64,000 nucleotides of DNA from assembly GCA_016719105.1 (NCBI GenBank), contig JADKAQ010000008.1, positions 186,001-250,000 on the forward strand, read 5' to 3'. This DNA is from Gemmatimonadota bacterium. GTDB taxonomy: Bacteria > Gemmatimonadota > Gemmatimonadetes > Gemmatimonadales > Gemmatimonadaceae. This document shows, in pieces, positions 27,362-36,233 of this stretch. The position numbers were made by a program, and so were the translations under genes. Below the pieces are notes generated by a model. The model worked only from the letters and a program-made list of their open reading frames with translations. It was not told the origin of the DNA and ran no database searches. How positions within the stretch are numbered: position 1 is the stretch's first letter; each line of letters starts with the position of its first letter.

Positions 27362-28279
27362 CTACGGCTTCGGCTTCGGTTTCGGCAGGGCGGCGCGCTC
27401 GGCAGCCACGCGCTTCTCCAGCCCCGCGCGCGCCGTGGCTGCGTAGCGCTTGCACGCGGCCGGATCGCGGAGCGCGCTCGCGTCACCCGCCTCGCGCCGC
27501 GCCAGCCGCTCCCACAGCGCCGTCGCGCCGGGATGCGGCGTCACGAGCACGTCGCAGCGCACCGACTCCAACGCTGCAAAGCCGGCCGCGAAATCGGCGA
27601 GCCCGCTGGGGTAGGTGGTCGTGCGTGTGTAGTAGAAGTCGTCCGCGGAAAGCGCGCTCTGGCTGTCGCCGTACACGATTGCCCAGCACGCCCCTCCCTC
27701 GCACGACGTCCAGGTCCAGCTCGTCCCGCCGGGCGTGTGCCCCCCCGTGTGCATCGCCGTCAGGAGCAATGGCCCCACCTGCACGGTGTCGCCAGCGGGG
27801 AGCAGGCGCACACGCGCGACCCTGGCGATGGGCGGAATGGTGCCGTACTGCGGGTCGTCACGTCCCACGTCCCCCGTGCGCAGCACCGGAACGCTCGCCG
27901 CGCTCGCCACCACCTCGGCCCCCGACCACCGCTGCAGATCGGCGATCCCCCCTGCATGGTCGAAGTGCACGTGGGAGTTGACGATCACCCGGATGTCTTC
28001 CACCCGGAAACCGAGCGCCCGGATGCTGGCGGCGATTTGTTGCGCCGACTCGGGGAGCGCACCATCGACGAGCACGTGCCCCTGCGGCGACGTGACCAGC
28101 AGCGCGCTCAACCCATTCGTCCCCACGTAGTACGTGTTGCCGAAGAGCTTGAACGGCGCGTGTGGTGCGTTCCACTCCGCGCAGGAGGGGCAGTTGGGGG
28201 TGGGGGTGACGCTCTGGGCGCCGAGCGAAGCGCCCAAGATCGCCGTCGCCGCCACGAGAAGGACCGATGAGAATCGCAT
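27362..28279 (-). CDS. Subclass B3 metallo-beta-lactamase family protein
   Basis: A 305-residue exported metallo-hydrolase. The signal peptide spans about 1-21. The sequence around YVGTNGLSALLVTSPQGHVL is characteristic of B3 beta-lactamases, and all B3 zinc ligands are present: HVHFDH (His103, His105, Asp107, His108), His181 in GGHTPGG and His249 in TPHPG, with the Ser-bearing YGDSQSA loop. B3 enzymes hydrolyse penicillins, cephalosporins and carbapenems in the periplasm; environmental members vary in activity. The ATG at 28279 gives the signal peptide; the longer frame to 28426 adds unrelated sequence. A Lys-Pro repeat tail (KPKPKP) ends the protein. It is divergent from the TonB receptor. 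Confidence 0.87.
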   Translation of the reverse strand: MRFSSVLLVAATAILGASLGAQSVTPTPNCPSCAEWNAPHAPFKLFGNTYYVGTNGLSALLVTSPQGHVLVDGALPESAQQIAASIRALGFRVEDIRVIVNSHVHFDHAGGIADLQRWSGAEVVASAASVPVLRTGDVGRDDPQYGTIPPIARVARVRLLPAGDTVQVGPLLLTAMHTGGHTPGGTSWTWTSCEGGACWAIVYGDSQSALSADDFYYTRTTTYPSGLADFAAGFAALESVRCDVLVTPHPGATALWERLARREAGDASALRDPAACKRYAATARAGLEKRVAAERAALPKPKPKP

Positions 28280-28437
28280 GATGCGAGCAGAGCGCGGGTG
28301 AATAGGACGACCGCCAGCACGTGACCCGCCAGCGCCGATCGCCAGTGAAACTACTGCGTGAAGCCGTACGCGTGATGTGCCAACCCTCGGCGACGTGGTG
28401 GGGTCAAACACTGCGGTCCCACTCACCTCATCGTCGC

Positions 28438-31400
28438 ATGCTGCTGCGCACCTCCGCTCGCTTCGCCTTCTTCCTCCAGCTCACGTGCGCGGCGGTGGCG
28501 CAGGGGCAGGCACCCCCGGACCACATCCATGGCCGAGTCACCGACGACTCGTCTCGCGCGGTGGTGAGTGCCAGCGTCTTCGTCACCCGGGGGCCCGATC
28601 GAGCGCTCAAGCAAACGACTACCGACTCCTCAGGTCGCTACTCTCTCCTCTTCGAGGACGGGACCGGCGACTACCTCGTCGCCGTCACCGCGCCGGGGCT
28701 CAAGACGGCCCGCCGGCGCGTGCAACGCCAGGGGAGTGAACGTGAGCTCGTGGCCGACTTCGTCCTCGGACGCGACCTGGCACTGCTCGCCGCCGTGAAG
28801 GTCACGGCCACGCAGCCGGTGCGCGCGACCAACCGTGTCTCGCCATACAACCCCGAAACCGGGGCGTCGGAGAAGTGGAGTGACGGCGTGCAGGGACAGC
28901 TCCCGCCCACGGTGGCCGGGAACGTCAGCGCGATCGCCGGCACCATCCCGGGCGTCACGCTCGGCCCCAACGGCCCGGCGATCCTCGGCTCCGGCAGCGA
29001 GTCCAACCTCACGACGCTCAACGGGCTCTCGCTGGGCGGCGCCTCGCTCCCGCGCGCCGCCCGCACCGACACCCGCGTGACCGGCGCAACGTTCGATCCC
29101 ACGCGCGGCGGCTTCTCGGGGGCCAACATCGACGTGCGGCTCGGGGCCGGCGACCGCATGTACCAGCAGCGGAACGCCTTCTTCACCTTCGACGCGCGGC
29201 CGCTGCAGTTCACCGATGCCATCGGGCGCGCGACGGGGGCGCAGGTTGGCTCATTCCGCGGAAGCGCCGGCGCCGACGGGGAACTCGTGCGCCAGACGCT
29301 CACCTACAACGTGGCCGTCGATTACTCGCGCACCGAGAGCGATCCCGCCACGCTGCTTGGCGCCACTCCCACGACATTGCGGCTGGCGGGCGTGAGCGCC
29401 GACTCGGTGGCCCGCCTCCTGTCCACCGCCACGACGCTCGGCATCCCCCTGGCCGGAGCCGGGATCCCGGGGGCCCGTACCTCCACCGCGCTCACCTGGC
29501 TGGCCCGCCTCGACGACATCCGCGACTCGCTGCGCACGCGCACAATCACCACGTACGCCGGGCTCACGACCGATGGAGCGCAAGGCTTCAGTACCCTCGG
29601 CACGCCCGCCGCTGCCAGCGAGCGGCGCGGCCGCACGCTCGGGCTGCAGCTGCAAGCGAACGACTATTTCGGTCCCGGCAGGCGGCGCCTCAACCAGGCC
29701 CGGCTCGGGTGGAACGCGGTGCGCACCGAGACCGACCCGTACCTCGCGCTGCCTGGCGCGCAGGTCCTCGTGCGATCGATCGATGGCAGCGACCGCGACG
29801 TGGCCACCTTGTCGTTAGGTGGCGGTGCCGGGATCGGCGGCACCGAGTCGCGATGGACCGTCGAGGGAGCCAACGAGACCCTATGGAACGCCCGCGGGCG
29901 CCGCCACACGTTCAAGGGACAGCTCTGGGGACGGATCGACGGGGTGCAACACACGGGCGGGGCCGACCTGCTGGGGCGCTATACGTTCAACTCCATCGCC
30001 GACCTCGCCGCCGGCAACCCCGCCAGCTACAACCGCACGCTGCGCCTGCCGGCGCGCGACGGAACCGTCTGGAACGCCGCGACGGCGCTCGCCCACCAGT
30101 GGTCCCCATCGCGCTTTTTCGGAGTGCTCTACGGCGCCCGGGTCGAGGCCAACGGCTTTGCGGGCGCCCCGGCGCGCAACCCGGCGCTGGAGCAGGCGCT
30201 CGGGGTGCGGTCGGCCCTCGCCCCCACGCGCGTGCACGTGAGCCCCCGCGTGGGCTTCTCCTGGACCTACAACCGCGACAAGGACAACGGGAACGGGAGC
30301 AGCAACAACAACGTCGGGCAATTCTATCGCAGCACCTCGGGCGTGCTGCGTGGCGGCATCGGCGAGTTCCGCGACCTGCTGCGCCCGGACCTCCTGGCCG
30401 ACGCCTCCGCGCGCACCGGACTCCCCGGGGCAACCGAGGTGCTCTCCTGCGTGGGCACCGGCGTCCCGATGCCCGACTGGAACGGTTTCCTCACATCGCC
30501 TGACGCACTGCCCACCACCTGTACCGACGGCAGCGGCCCCCTCGCCGAGCGGGCACCGAGCGTCCTGCTCATCGACGAGGGATATGACGTCCCACGTTCG
30601 TGGCGGGCCTCGCTCGACTGGAACAGCAACATCGGGCCGTGGACCGTTCGGGTGGGGGCGCTGGGGTCGTACGACCTCGCGCAGCCCGGCACGGTCGACG
30701 CCAATTTCGCCGGCACGCAACGGTTTGTCCTCGACGAGGAAGGGGGACGTCCCGTCTTCGTGTCCACCGCGGCGATCGACGCCGCCAGCGGCGCGCTGTC
30801 GGCCGCCGAATCACGCCGCACGGCCGACTACGGGCGCGTCAGCATGCGCACCAGCGCCCTTCGCGGCTACGGCGGCCAGCTCACCTTCCAGGTCGCCCCC
30901 GACGTCTTCAAGATGCGGCGCGTGCCCGGCTCACCGTTCGTCTCCCTCGCCTACACGCTGCAGTCCACTCGTCGACAGTTCCGCGGATTCGACGGCGGCG
31001 GCTTTGGCGACCCGCGCGTGCGCGAATGGGGACCGAGCAACAGCGACGCCCGGCACGCCATGATCCTGCAGGGTGGGTTCACGACCAAGTGGACGGGGAC
31101 GTTCACCCTCTTCGGGCGCGCGCAGTCCGGGCTCCCCTTCACCCCCATCGTGCAGGGCGACGTGAACGGTGACGGACGCGGGGGCGACCGCGCCTTCGTT
31201 CCCGACGCGGCCGCGGGTGGCGATGCCGCGACCGCCGCGCAGCTTCGAACCTTGCTCGAGGACGGCGCCGAGGCGGCCCGTCGCTGCGTACAGGCCTTCA
31301 CCGGACGGGTCGCCAGCCGCAACGGTTGCCGCGGCCCCTGGACGGCCACACTCAACGCCCAGTGGCGCCCGCCGCTCCCCTCCACCTGGGGACGCCGGGT

Positions 31401-32142
31401 GCAGGCCACGCTCTACCTGCAGAACGTGCTGGGCGGCGTCGACCAGCTCGTGCACGGCGCCAATGGACTCCGGGGATGGGGAGCGCCGGGAACGCCCGAT
31501 CCGGTCCTGCTGATCCCGCGCGGCTTTGACGCCACCGCGCGCCGCTTTCGCTACGACGTGAATCCGCGATTCGCCGACACGCGCGTGGCCAGCACCCTGG
31601 CTCGCTCCCCCTTCAGGCTCACGCTCGACTTCTCGATGCGCCTGTCCACCGACTACAACCTGCAGGAGTTGCGGCGCGCGCTCGAGCCGCTGCGCATCAA
31701 TCGCCAGTGGTCGCGTCGATCGGCCGACTCGCTCGCGGCCTTCTACCTCAACAACACGTCCGACATCCACCGCGCCCTCCTGGCCGAGAGCGACTCGCTC
31801 TTCCTCAGCCAGCAGCAAGCGGCCGCGCTGCGCCGGATGGACTCGACCTACGTTGCGCAGGTGCGCGCCATCTTTGTGCCGCTGGGGCAGTTCCTCGCGC
31901 AGTTCGACAACGGCGAGGCAACCAAGGTCGCGCTCGACAGCGTGACGTCGGCGCGGAAGGCGTACTGGAAGGTCTTCTGGCGGCAGCCCGAGATCGCCGA
32001 CTCGGTCATCACGCCAACGCAGCGCGCCCTCATGCCCATGCTGGAGAGCATGCTGCAGGTCCCAGCCCGGGAGCGGGAGCACTCGCAGTGGTTCTTCGGG
32101 CACCCCATCAAGTTCCGCGACGACAAGGTTGCGACTCGGTAG
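28438..32142 (+). CDS. Oar-like TonB-dependent outer-membrane receptor
   Basis: A 1234-residue outer-membrane protein. After a signal peptide (about 1-28) comes a carboxypeptidase-regulatory-like domain (HIHGRVTDDSSRAVVSASVF, about 30-115), a plug-like segment (SAIAGTIPGVTLG...LTTLNGLSLGG) and a long beta-barrel region with many aromatic/glycine strands. This is the Oar-type arrangement, used for uptake or secretion of large substrates. Unusually, after the apparent barrel (FRLTLDFSMRLSTDYN, near 1060) some 150 residues of helical sequence follow (for example ALRRMDSTYVAQVRAIFVPL) before the stop, so the barrel is not C-terminal. The ATG at 28438 directly starts the signal peptide. A strong hairpin follows the stop. 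Confidence 0.85.
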   Translation: MLLRTSARFAFFLQLTCAAVAQGQAPPDHIHGRVTDDSSRAVVSASVFVTRGPDRALKQTTTDSSGRYSLLFEDGTGDYLVAVTAPGLKTARRRVQRQGSERELVADFVLGRDLALLAAVKVTATQPVRATNRVSPYNPETGASEKWSDGVQGQLPPTVAGNVSAIAGTIPGVTLGPNGPAILGSGSESNLTTLNGLSLGGASLPRAARTDTRVTGATFDPTRGGFSGANIDVRLGAGDRMYQQRNAFFTFDARPLQFTDAIGRATGAQVGSFRGSAGADGELVRQTLTYNVAVDYSRTESDPATLLGATPTTLRLAGVSADSVARLLSTATTLGIPLAGAGIPGARTSTALTWLARLDDIRDSLRTRTITTYAGLTTDGAQGFSTLGTPAAASERRGRTLGLQLQANDYFGPGRRRLNQARLGWNAVRTETDPYLALPGAQVLVRSIDGSDRDVATLSLGGGAGIGGTESRWTVEGANETLWNARGRRHTFKGQLWGRIDGVQHTGGADLLGRYTFNSIADLAAGNPASYNRTLRLPARDGTVWNAATALAHQWSPSRFFGVLYGARVEANGFAGAPARNPALEQALGVRSALAPTRVHVSPRVGFSWTYNRDKDNGNGSSNNNVGQFYRSTSGVLRGGIGEFRDLLRPDLLADASARTGLPGATEVLSCVGTGVPMPDWNGFLTSPDALPTTCTDGSGPLAERAPSVLLIDEGYDVPRSWRASLDWNSNIGPWTVRVGALGSYDLAQPGTVDANFAGTQRFVLDEEGGRPVFVSTAAIDAASGALSAAESRRTADYGRVSMRTSALRGYGGQLTFQVAPDVFKMRRVPGSPFVSLAYTLQSTRRQFRGFDGGGFGDPRVREWGPSNSDARHAMILQGGFTTKWTGTFTLFGRAQSGLPFTPIVQGDVNGDGRGGDRAFVPDAAAGGDAATAAQLRTLLEDGAEAARRCVQAFTGRVASRNGCRGPWTATLNAQWRPPLPSTWGRRVQATLYLQNVLGGVDQLVHGANGLRGWGAPGTPDPVLLIPRGFDATARRFRYDVNPRFADTRVASTLARSPFRLTLDFSMRLSTDYNLQELRRALEPLRINRQWSRRSADSLAAFYLNNTSDIHRALLAESDSLFLSQQQAAALRRMDSTYVAQVRAIFVPLGQFLAQFDNGEATKVALDSVTSARKAYWKVFWRQPEIADSVITPTQRALMPMLESMLQVPAREREHSQWFFGHPIKFRDDKVATR

Positions 32143-32183
32143 TCGTTTGGCGCGAGCCGCTGAGGGCGACTGACCGACGAGCC

Positions 32184-32220
32184 GGGGGGCGTTCGCGAGG
32201 GTGGAACCGCGACGCCCCCC
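32184..32220 (+). terminator. GC-rich hairpin after the TonB receptor
   Basis: GGGGGGCGT at 32184-32192 pairs with ACGCCCCCC at 32212-32220, extended after a one-base bulge by CGCG/CGCG, with a 10-base loop. It lies about 40 bases after the receptor stop. No U-tract follows. Confidence 0.5.
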
Positions 32221-32420
32221 TCGCCGTATGTGGCTGCGGACACTACCGGCGGCGGGGCCGTTCGTGGACGGCTGGTGTAGATCGCGGGGCGTGGCGGGGA
32301 CGCGCGAGGTGGCAGGCCAGTGGTAGTTTGCAGCGCGCGCCTCTCCCCTCGGGTTGTTGGTACCCTCCCGCGGCGTCACGATCGGCACTGAGGCCTTCGA
32401 CACTCTGCACCCTCGCTCGC

Positions 32421-33110
32421 ATGTCCGCTCGTTTCCTTGATCGCGCCCGCGCCCGCCTTACCCTCGTCGGCCTGGTCGCCCTCGTGACCCTCGCCGGCTG
32501 TTCGACGGCCACCCGCACGACCCGCACCGACGGAATGGTGCACCTGACGGGTGACGCCGGGGCGCGTGCGCGCGCCCGCGCCGACAGCGCCCGCAATCCC
32601 TACACCGATGGCGACATCCACTTCATGTCGGGGATGATCAGCCACCACGCGCAGGCGATCGTGATGGCGCGCTGGGCCGAGCCCAATGGCGCCAGCCCCT
32701 CGGTGCGCACGCTTGCCGCCCGCATCACCAACGCGCAGCAGGACGAGATCGCCCTCATGCAGAACTGGCTCAAGGACCGCGCGCTCCCGGTCCCCGAAGC
32801 CAAGCCCATGCCCATGAAGATGAAGATGGACGGCGTGGATCATGAGATGCTCATGCCTGGCATGCTCTCCGACGCGCAGATGCAGGAGCTCGAGGCGGCA
32901 CGCGGGCGCGACTTCGACCGCCTCTTCCTGACCTACATGATCCAGCACCACAAGGGCGCCGTGACGATGGTGCAGGAGCTCTTCGCCAAGGACGGCACCG
33001 CCCAGGATGAAACCGTCTTCAAGTTCGCCTCCGACGTCAACGTCGACCAATCCACCGAGATCGCCCGCATGGAGCGCATGCTCCTCATGCTGCGGCTCGA
33101 AGGCAAGTAG
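32421..33110 (+). CDS. DUF305 lipoprotein
   Basis: A 229-residue DUF305 protein (ferritin-like four-helix fold in known structures). The N terminus is a lipoprotein signal with lipobox TLAGC and Cys27. The two hallmark His-His helices are present: MISHHAQAI (His75, His76) and MIQHHKGAV near residue 175. A Met-rich linker (PMPMKMKMDG) between the helices could bind copper or another soft metal, which is inference. The ATG at 32421 was chosen for the lipobox; the frame is open far upstream but overlaps the receptor gene. It is followed 88 bases later by the LVIVD lipoprotein, a neighbour pairing that suggests joint expression. Confidence 0.88.
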   Translation: MSARFLDRARARLTLVGLVALVTLAGCSTATRTTRTDGMVHLTGDAGARARARADSARNPYTDGDIHFMSGMISHHAQAIVMARWAEPNGASPSVRTLAARITNAQQDEIALMQNWLKDRALPVPEAKPMPMKMKMDGVDHEMLMPGMLSDAQMQELEAARGRDFDRLFLTYMIQHHKGAVTMVQELFAKDGTAQDETVFKFASDVNVDQSTEIARMERMLLMLRLEGK

Positions 33111-33198
33111 TGCGCGCATCGACGTCGCGGCGGCATCACCCGTGTCACCGGCAGCTGCAGCATCCGTTGGACCACTTCGCTCCCTACGAGGACTGATC

Positions 33199-35187
33199 AT
33201 GGATCGTGCGCTTCACCCCCACCGCGCGATGGCGCGACCGGCCCGCGCCTTCCGCGCGTCGCTCGTTGCGGCTGTCGGCGTCCTTTCGCTCGCCGCCTGC
33301 TCCCGCCAGGCGTCGGTCGCCGCCCCATCGCCCCGTGTCGACCCGCGCGTCGGCCTCCGCGCCGGCCTCATGGACGCCGGCGAGGCGGTCTCCAACCTCA
33401 ACGTCCTCTCGCGCACCGCGCCGCCCAAGGAGTTCCTCGGGCAGACCAATTCCGACCTGGCCTTCAGCGGCAAGTACGCCATCCAGGGCAACTACAACGG
33501 CTGGCAGGTGTGGGACATCTCCAACCCCGCAAAGCCGGTGCTCGTGCGGGGCTTCGTCTGCCCCGCCTCGCAGAGCGACGTCTCGGTCTACAAGAACCTG
33601 CTCTTCGTCTCGGGCGAAGGGATGACCGGGCGCCTCGACTGCGGCACGCAGGGCGTGCGCGAGGCCGTGAGCAGGGATCGCCTGCGCGGCATCCGCATCT
33701 TCGACATCACCGACATCGCCAACCCGAAGAACGTCGGCAACGTGCAGACGTGCCGTGGCTCGCATACGCACACGGTGGTCGAGGATCCGAAGGACAAGGA
33801 GAACATCTACATCTACGTGTCCGGCTCGGCCGGCGTGCGCCCCGACGCTGAGCTCCCCGGCTGCGTGCGCGAGAGCCCCGACAAGAATCCCAACTCGGCG
33901 CTCTTCCGCATCGAAGTCATCAAGGTCCCGCTCGCACACCCTGAGCAGGCCGCGATCGTGAGCAGCCCGCGCATCTTCGAAGACCTCACCGCCCCCAAGG
34001 GGCACGGCGCCGCTCCGGATGACAAGAAGCAAGCAGACGAGGCGCGCGCGAAGGGGATGTTCGTCGCCGATGTAGGCGGCGAATCGTTCGTCCTCCCGCC
34101 GCAGTTCACCAAGCCGATGCTCGACTCGATCGTGAAGGCGCGCGGCGGCAGCGGCGCCCCCACCGGCGCCGACAGCACGGCGCTGCGCAACGCGATCCCC
34201 AAGATGATCGCGCAGATGATGGGTGAGGGCGACGCCGCCCCCGGACGCCCGCGTCCGGGCCCGACGCAGTGCCACGACATCACCGTCTATCCCGCCCTCG
34301 GCCTCGCCGGCGGCGCCTGCGAAGGGTACGGCCTCCTCCTCGACATCCGCGACCCGGTCAACCCCAAGCGCATCGCCGCCGCGGCCGACTCCAACTTCGC
34401 CTACTGGCACTCGGCCACCTTCAACAACGACGGGACCAAGATCCTCTTCACCGACGAGTGGGGCGGTGGCGGTGGTCCCAAGTGCCGCGCCTCGGACCCC
34501 AAGGAGTGGGGGGCCAACGCCATCTTCACGCTCAACAACGGGAAGATGGAGTTCCAGAGCTACTACAAGCTCCCGGCCGCGCAGACCAAGGAAGAGAACT
34601 GCGTCGCCCACAACGGCTCGCTCATCCCGATCCCCGGGCGCGACGTGATGGTGCAGGCGTGGTACCAGGGCGGGATCTCGGTCTTCGACTTCACCGATCC
34701 CAAGAACGCCAAGGAGATCGCCTTCTTCGACCGCGGCCCGGCCGATTCGCTGCGCATGGCGATGGGCGGTTCGTGGTCGGTGTACTGGTACAACGGCGCC
34801 ATCGTGAGCTCCGAGATCGCCCGCGGCCTCGACGTCATGGAGCTGACGCCGAGCGCCTTTGTCTCGCAGAACGAGATCGACGCGGCCAAGACCGTGCACT
34901 GGGACTACCTCAACGCGCAGGGGCAGCCCAAGATCGTCTGGCCGCCGAGCTTCGCCCTGGCCCGCGCGTACGTGGATCAGCTCGAGCGCAACAAGTGCCT
35001 CTCCGCCAGCCGCATCGCCAGCGTGCGTCAGGCGCTGTCGACCGCCGAGAAGGGCTCGGGCGGCGCGCGCAACACCGCGCTCTCCACGCTCTCGTCGCAG
35101 CTCGCTGGTGAAGCGAGCAGCTCGTGCGACAGCGGGCGCGTGCAGAAGCTGTCGCAGGCCGTGAAGGACCTCGCCGTCACCAGCTAG
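33199..35187 (+). CDS. LVIVD-repeat beta-propeller lipoprotein
   Basis: A 662-residue exported protein. The signal ends in lipobox SLAACS with Cys34. Propeller-type LVIVD repeats are visible as WQVWDISNPAKPVLVRGF, IRIFDITDIANPKNVGNV, LLLDIRDPVNPKRIA and ISVFDFTDPKNAKEIAFF. A low-complexity region (about 265-345) separates the repeats, and His residues in CRGSHTHTV and CVAHNGS recur where such repeats often have them. The role of the family is unknown; cell-surface binding is usual for propellers. The start has GAGGA about 7 bases upstream. It follows DUF305 and ends just before a dispersed palindrome. Confidence 0.82.
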   Translation: MDRALHPHRAMARPARAFRASLVAAVGVLSLAACSRQASVAAPSPRVDPRVGLRAGLMDAGEAVSNLNVLSRTAPPKEFLGQTNSDLAFSGKYAIQGNYNGWQVWDISNPAKPVLVRGFVCPASQSDVSVYKNLLFVSGEGMTGRLDCGTQGVREAVSRDRLRGIRIFDITDIANPKNVGNVQTCRGSHTHTVVEDPKDKENIYIYVSGSAGVRPDAELPGCVRESPDKNPNSALFRIEVIKVPLAHPEQAAIVSSPRIFEDLTAPKGHGAAPDDKKQADEARAKGMFVADVGGESFVLPPQFTKPMLDSIVKARGGSGAPTGADSTALRNAIPKMIAQMMGEGDAAPGRPRPGPTQCHDITVYPALGLAGGACEGYGLLLDIRDPVNPKRIAAAADSNFAYWHSATFNNDGTKILFTDEWGGGGGPKCRASDPKEWGANAIFTLNNGKMEFQSYYKLPAAQTKEENCVAHNGSLIPIPGRDVMVQAWYQGGISVFDFTDPKNAKEIAFFDRGPADSLRMAMGGSWSVYWYNGAIVSSEIARGLDVMELTPSAFVSQNEIDAAKTVHWDYLNAQGQPKIVWPPSFALARAYVDQLERNKCLSASRIASVRQALSTAEKGSGGARNTALSTLSSQLAGEASSSCDSGRVQKLSQAVKDLAVTS

Positions 35188-35197
35188 CCCCCGTTTT

Positions 35198-35268
35198 CTT
35201 CGCGGCTTCGCGGCTTCGCGTGAGCCGCCCTTGCTTCAGGCCTCACGCGAAGCCGCGAAGGCACGAAG
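35198..35268. repeat. Dispersed inverted repeat (copy A), CTTCGCGG-type hairpin
   Basis: Left arm 35198-35224 (starts CTTCGCGG, ends CGCGTGAG) and right arm 35242-35268 (starts CTCACGCG, ends GCACGAAG) are 27 bases each with two mismatches and a 17-base loop. The left arm begins 10 bases after the LVIVD stop. Related copies occur at 39311, 39796 and 42574. It may serve as a transcription end and looks like a REP-type element. Confidence 0.85.
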
Positions 35269-35288
35269 GAGGACTGCGAGTGACAAGC

Positions 35289-35320
35289 GACGGCCCGGGT
35301 GCTCACGCGCCCGGGCCGTC
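35289..35320. terminator. Perfect 11-bp hairpin between convergent genes
   Basis: GACGGCCCGGG at 35289-35299 pairs perfectly with CCCGGGCCGTC at 35310-35320, loop 10 bases. It lies between the LVIVD gene (plus) and the GIY-YIG gene (minus), whose stop is at 35340. Confidence 0.55.
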
Positions 35321-35339
35321 TGCCATTCGATGGCGGCTG

Positions 35340-35708
35340 CTATCCCCGCGGGCGTGGTGCTCGGTTGTAGCCGGCGGGCTCGAACGGGGCGAGCTTCTCC
35401 AGCCACAACGCCTCGAGCGCCGCCACGTCGTCGCGCTGGTCCACATCCGCCGTCTCCGGGACGGGGAGCGTATCGACGACCTCGAAGGCAAACTGGTCGG
35501 CGCCCAGAGCGTTCCAGTCGCCCTGCAGCACCTTGTTGGGATGCCCGCCCAGCTTGAGCTGCGCGCGATGGCGGTTGACGAGCGCCGCGATGTCGACGCC
35601 GGCGAAGAGGAAGCACTTGCCGTTCGCCAGGTTCTTGGCGAGGGCCACGCCGGCGGTGCGCGGCGTTTCCTTGTACTGGCGCGTCAGCGCCTTGCGATCG
35701 AGGGTCAC
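35340..35708 (-). CDS. GIY-YIG-like family protein
   Basis: About 122 residues matching the short GIY-YIG-type family seen as LDRKALTRQYKETPRTAGV at the N terminus, then NGKCFLFAGVDI, RAQLKLGGHPNKVLQGDWNA and ALWLEKLAPF. The classical GIY and YIG motifs are degenerate (AGV...FAG), which is normal for this subgroup, so nuclease activity is uncertain. The start is uncertain: the GTG at 35708 begins the conserved part, while a frame open to 35795 would run toward the RidA promoter. It is divergent from ridA. Confidence 0.7.
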   Translation of the reverse strand: MTLDRKALTRQYKETPRTAGVALAKNLANGKCFLFAGVDIAALVNRHRAQLKLGGHPNKVLQGDWNALGADQFAFEVVDTLPVPETADVDQRDDVAALEALWLEKLAPFEPAGYNRAPRPRG

Positions 35709-35821
35709 GAGCGGGAGGCAGTAGGAGAATCGGCATGTCGCGCGCGCCGAAGTCGGTATCTTGGGGACGCGCACCGTTTGGCGCCAACCCGACACGTCAC
35801 CGTCGCCCGCCCAGCCCCGCC

Positions 35822-36208
35822 ATGAGCCATCTCCCCATCCACGCCCCCAACCTCCCCAATCCCGTCGGCCCGTACTCGCCGGCGATGGCCTTCGAGCGCC
35901 TCATCTTCGTCTCGGGGCAGGGCGCGGTCGATCCCGCCACCGGCCAGCTCTCCGGCCCCGACGCCACCAGCCAGACGGAGCAGTGCCTGCGGAACGTGCA
36001 GGCCATCTTGCAGGCCGCCGGCTCTGACCTGCAGTACGTGCTGCGCTGCGGCGTCTTTCTCGTCGACATGGACGAGTTCAAGGAGATGAACGCCGTGTAT
36101 GGGCGCATGTTCGGCGACCACCGCCCGGCCCGGACCACGGTCGAGGTGTCGAAGCTCCCGCGCGAAGGGTTGCGGGTGGAGATCGACTGCGTCGCCTACC
36201 GCCCCTAA
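35822..36208 (+). CDS. ridA: RidA-family enamine/imine deaminase
   Basis: A 128-residue RidA protein. Characteristic blocks are NPVGPYSPA, FVSGQGAVDP, QTEQCLRNVQAILQAAG and the catalytic Arg in RPARTTVEVSKLP. RidA hydrolyses reactive enamine/imine intermediates released by PLP enzymes, protecting other PLP enzymes. It is cytoplasmic and active as a trimer in known members. The ATG at 35822 gives the standard length. The next gene, a PLP-dependent fusion, starts 25 bases later, which makes a functional pair likely. Confidence 0.9.
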   Translation: MSHLPIHAPNLPNPVGPYSPAMAFERLIFVSGQGAVDPATGQLSGPDATSQTEQCLRNVQAILQAAGSDLQYVLRCGVFLVDMDEFKEMNAVYGRMFGDHRPARTTVEVSKLPREGLRVEIDCVAYRP

Positions 36209-36233
36209 CGACCCGCGCGCTCCTCCCCTCCCG

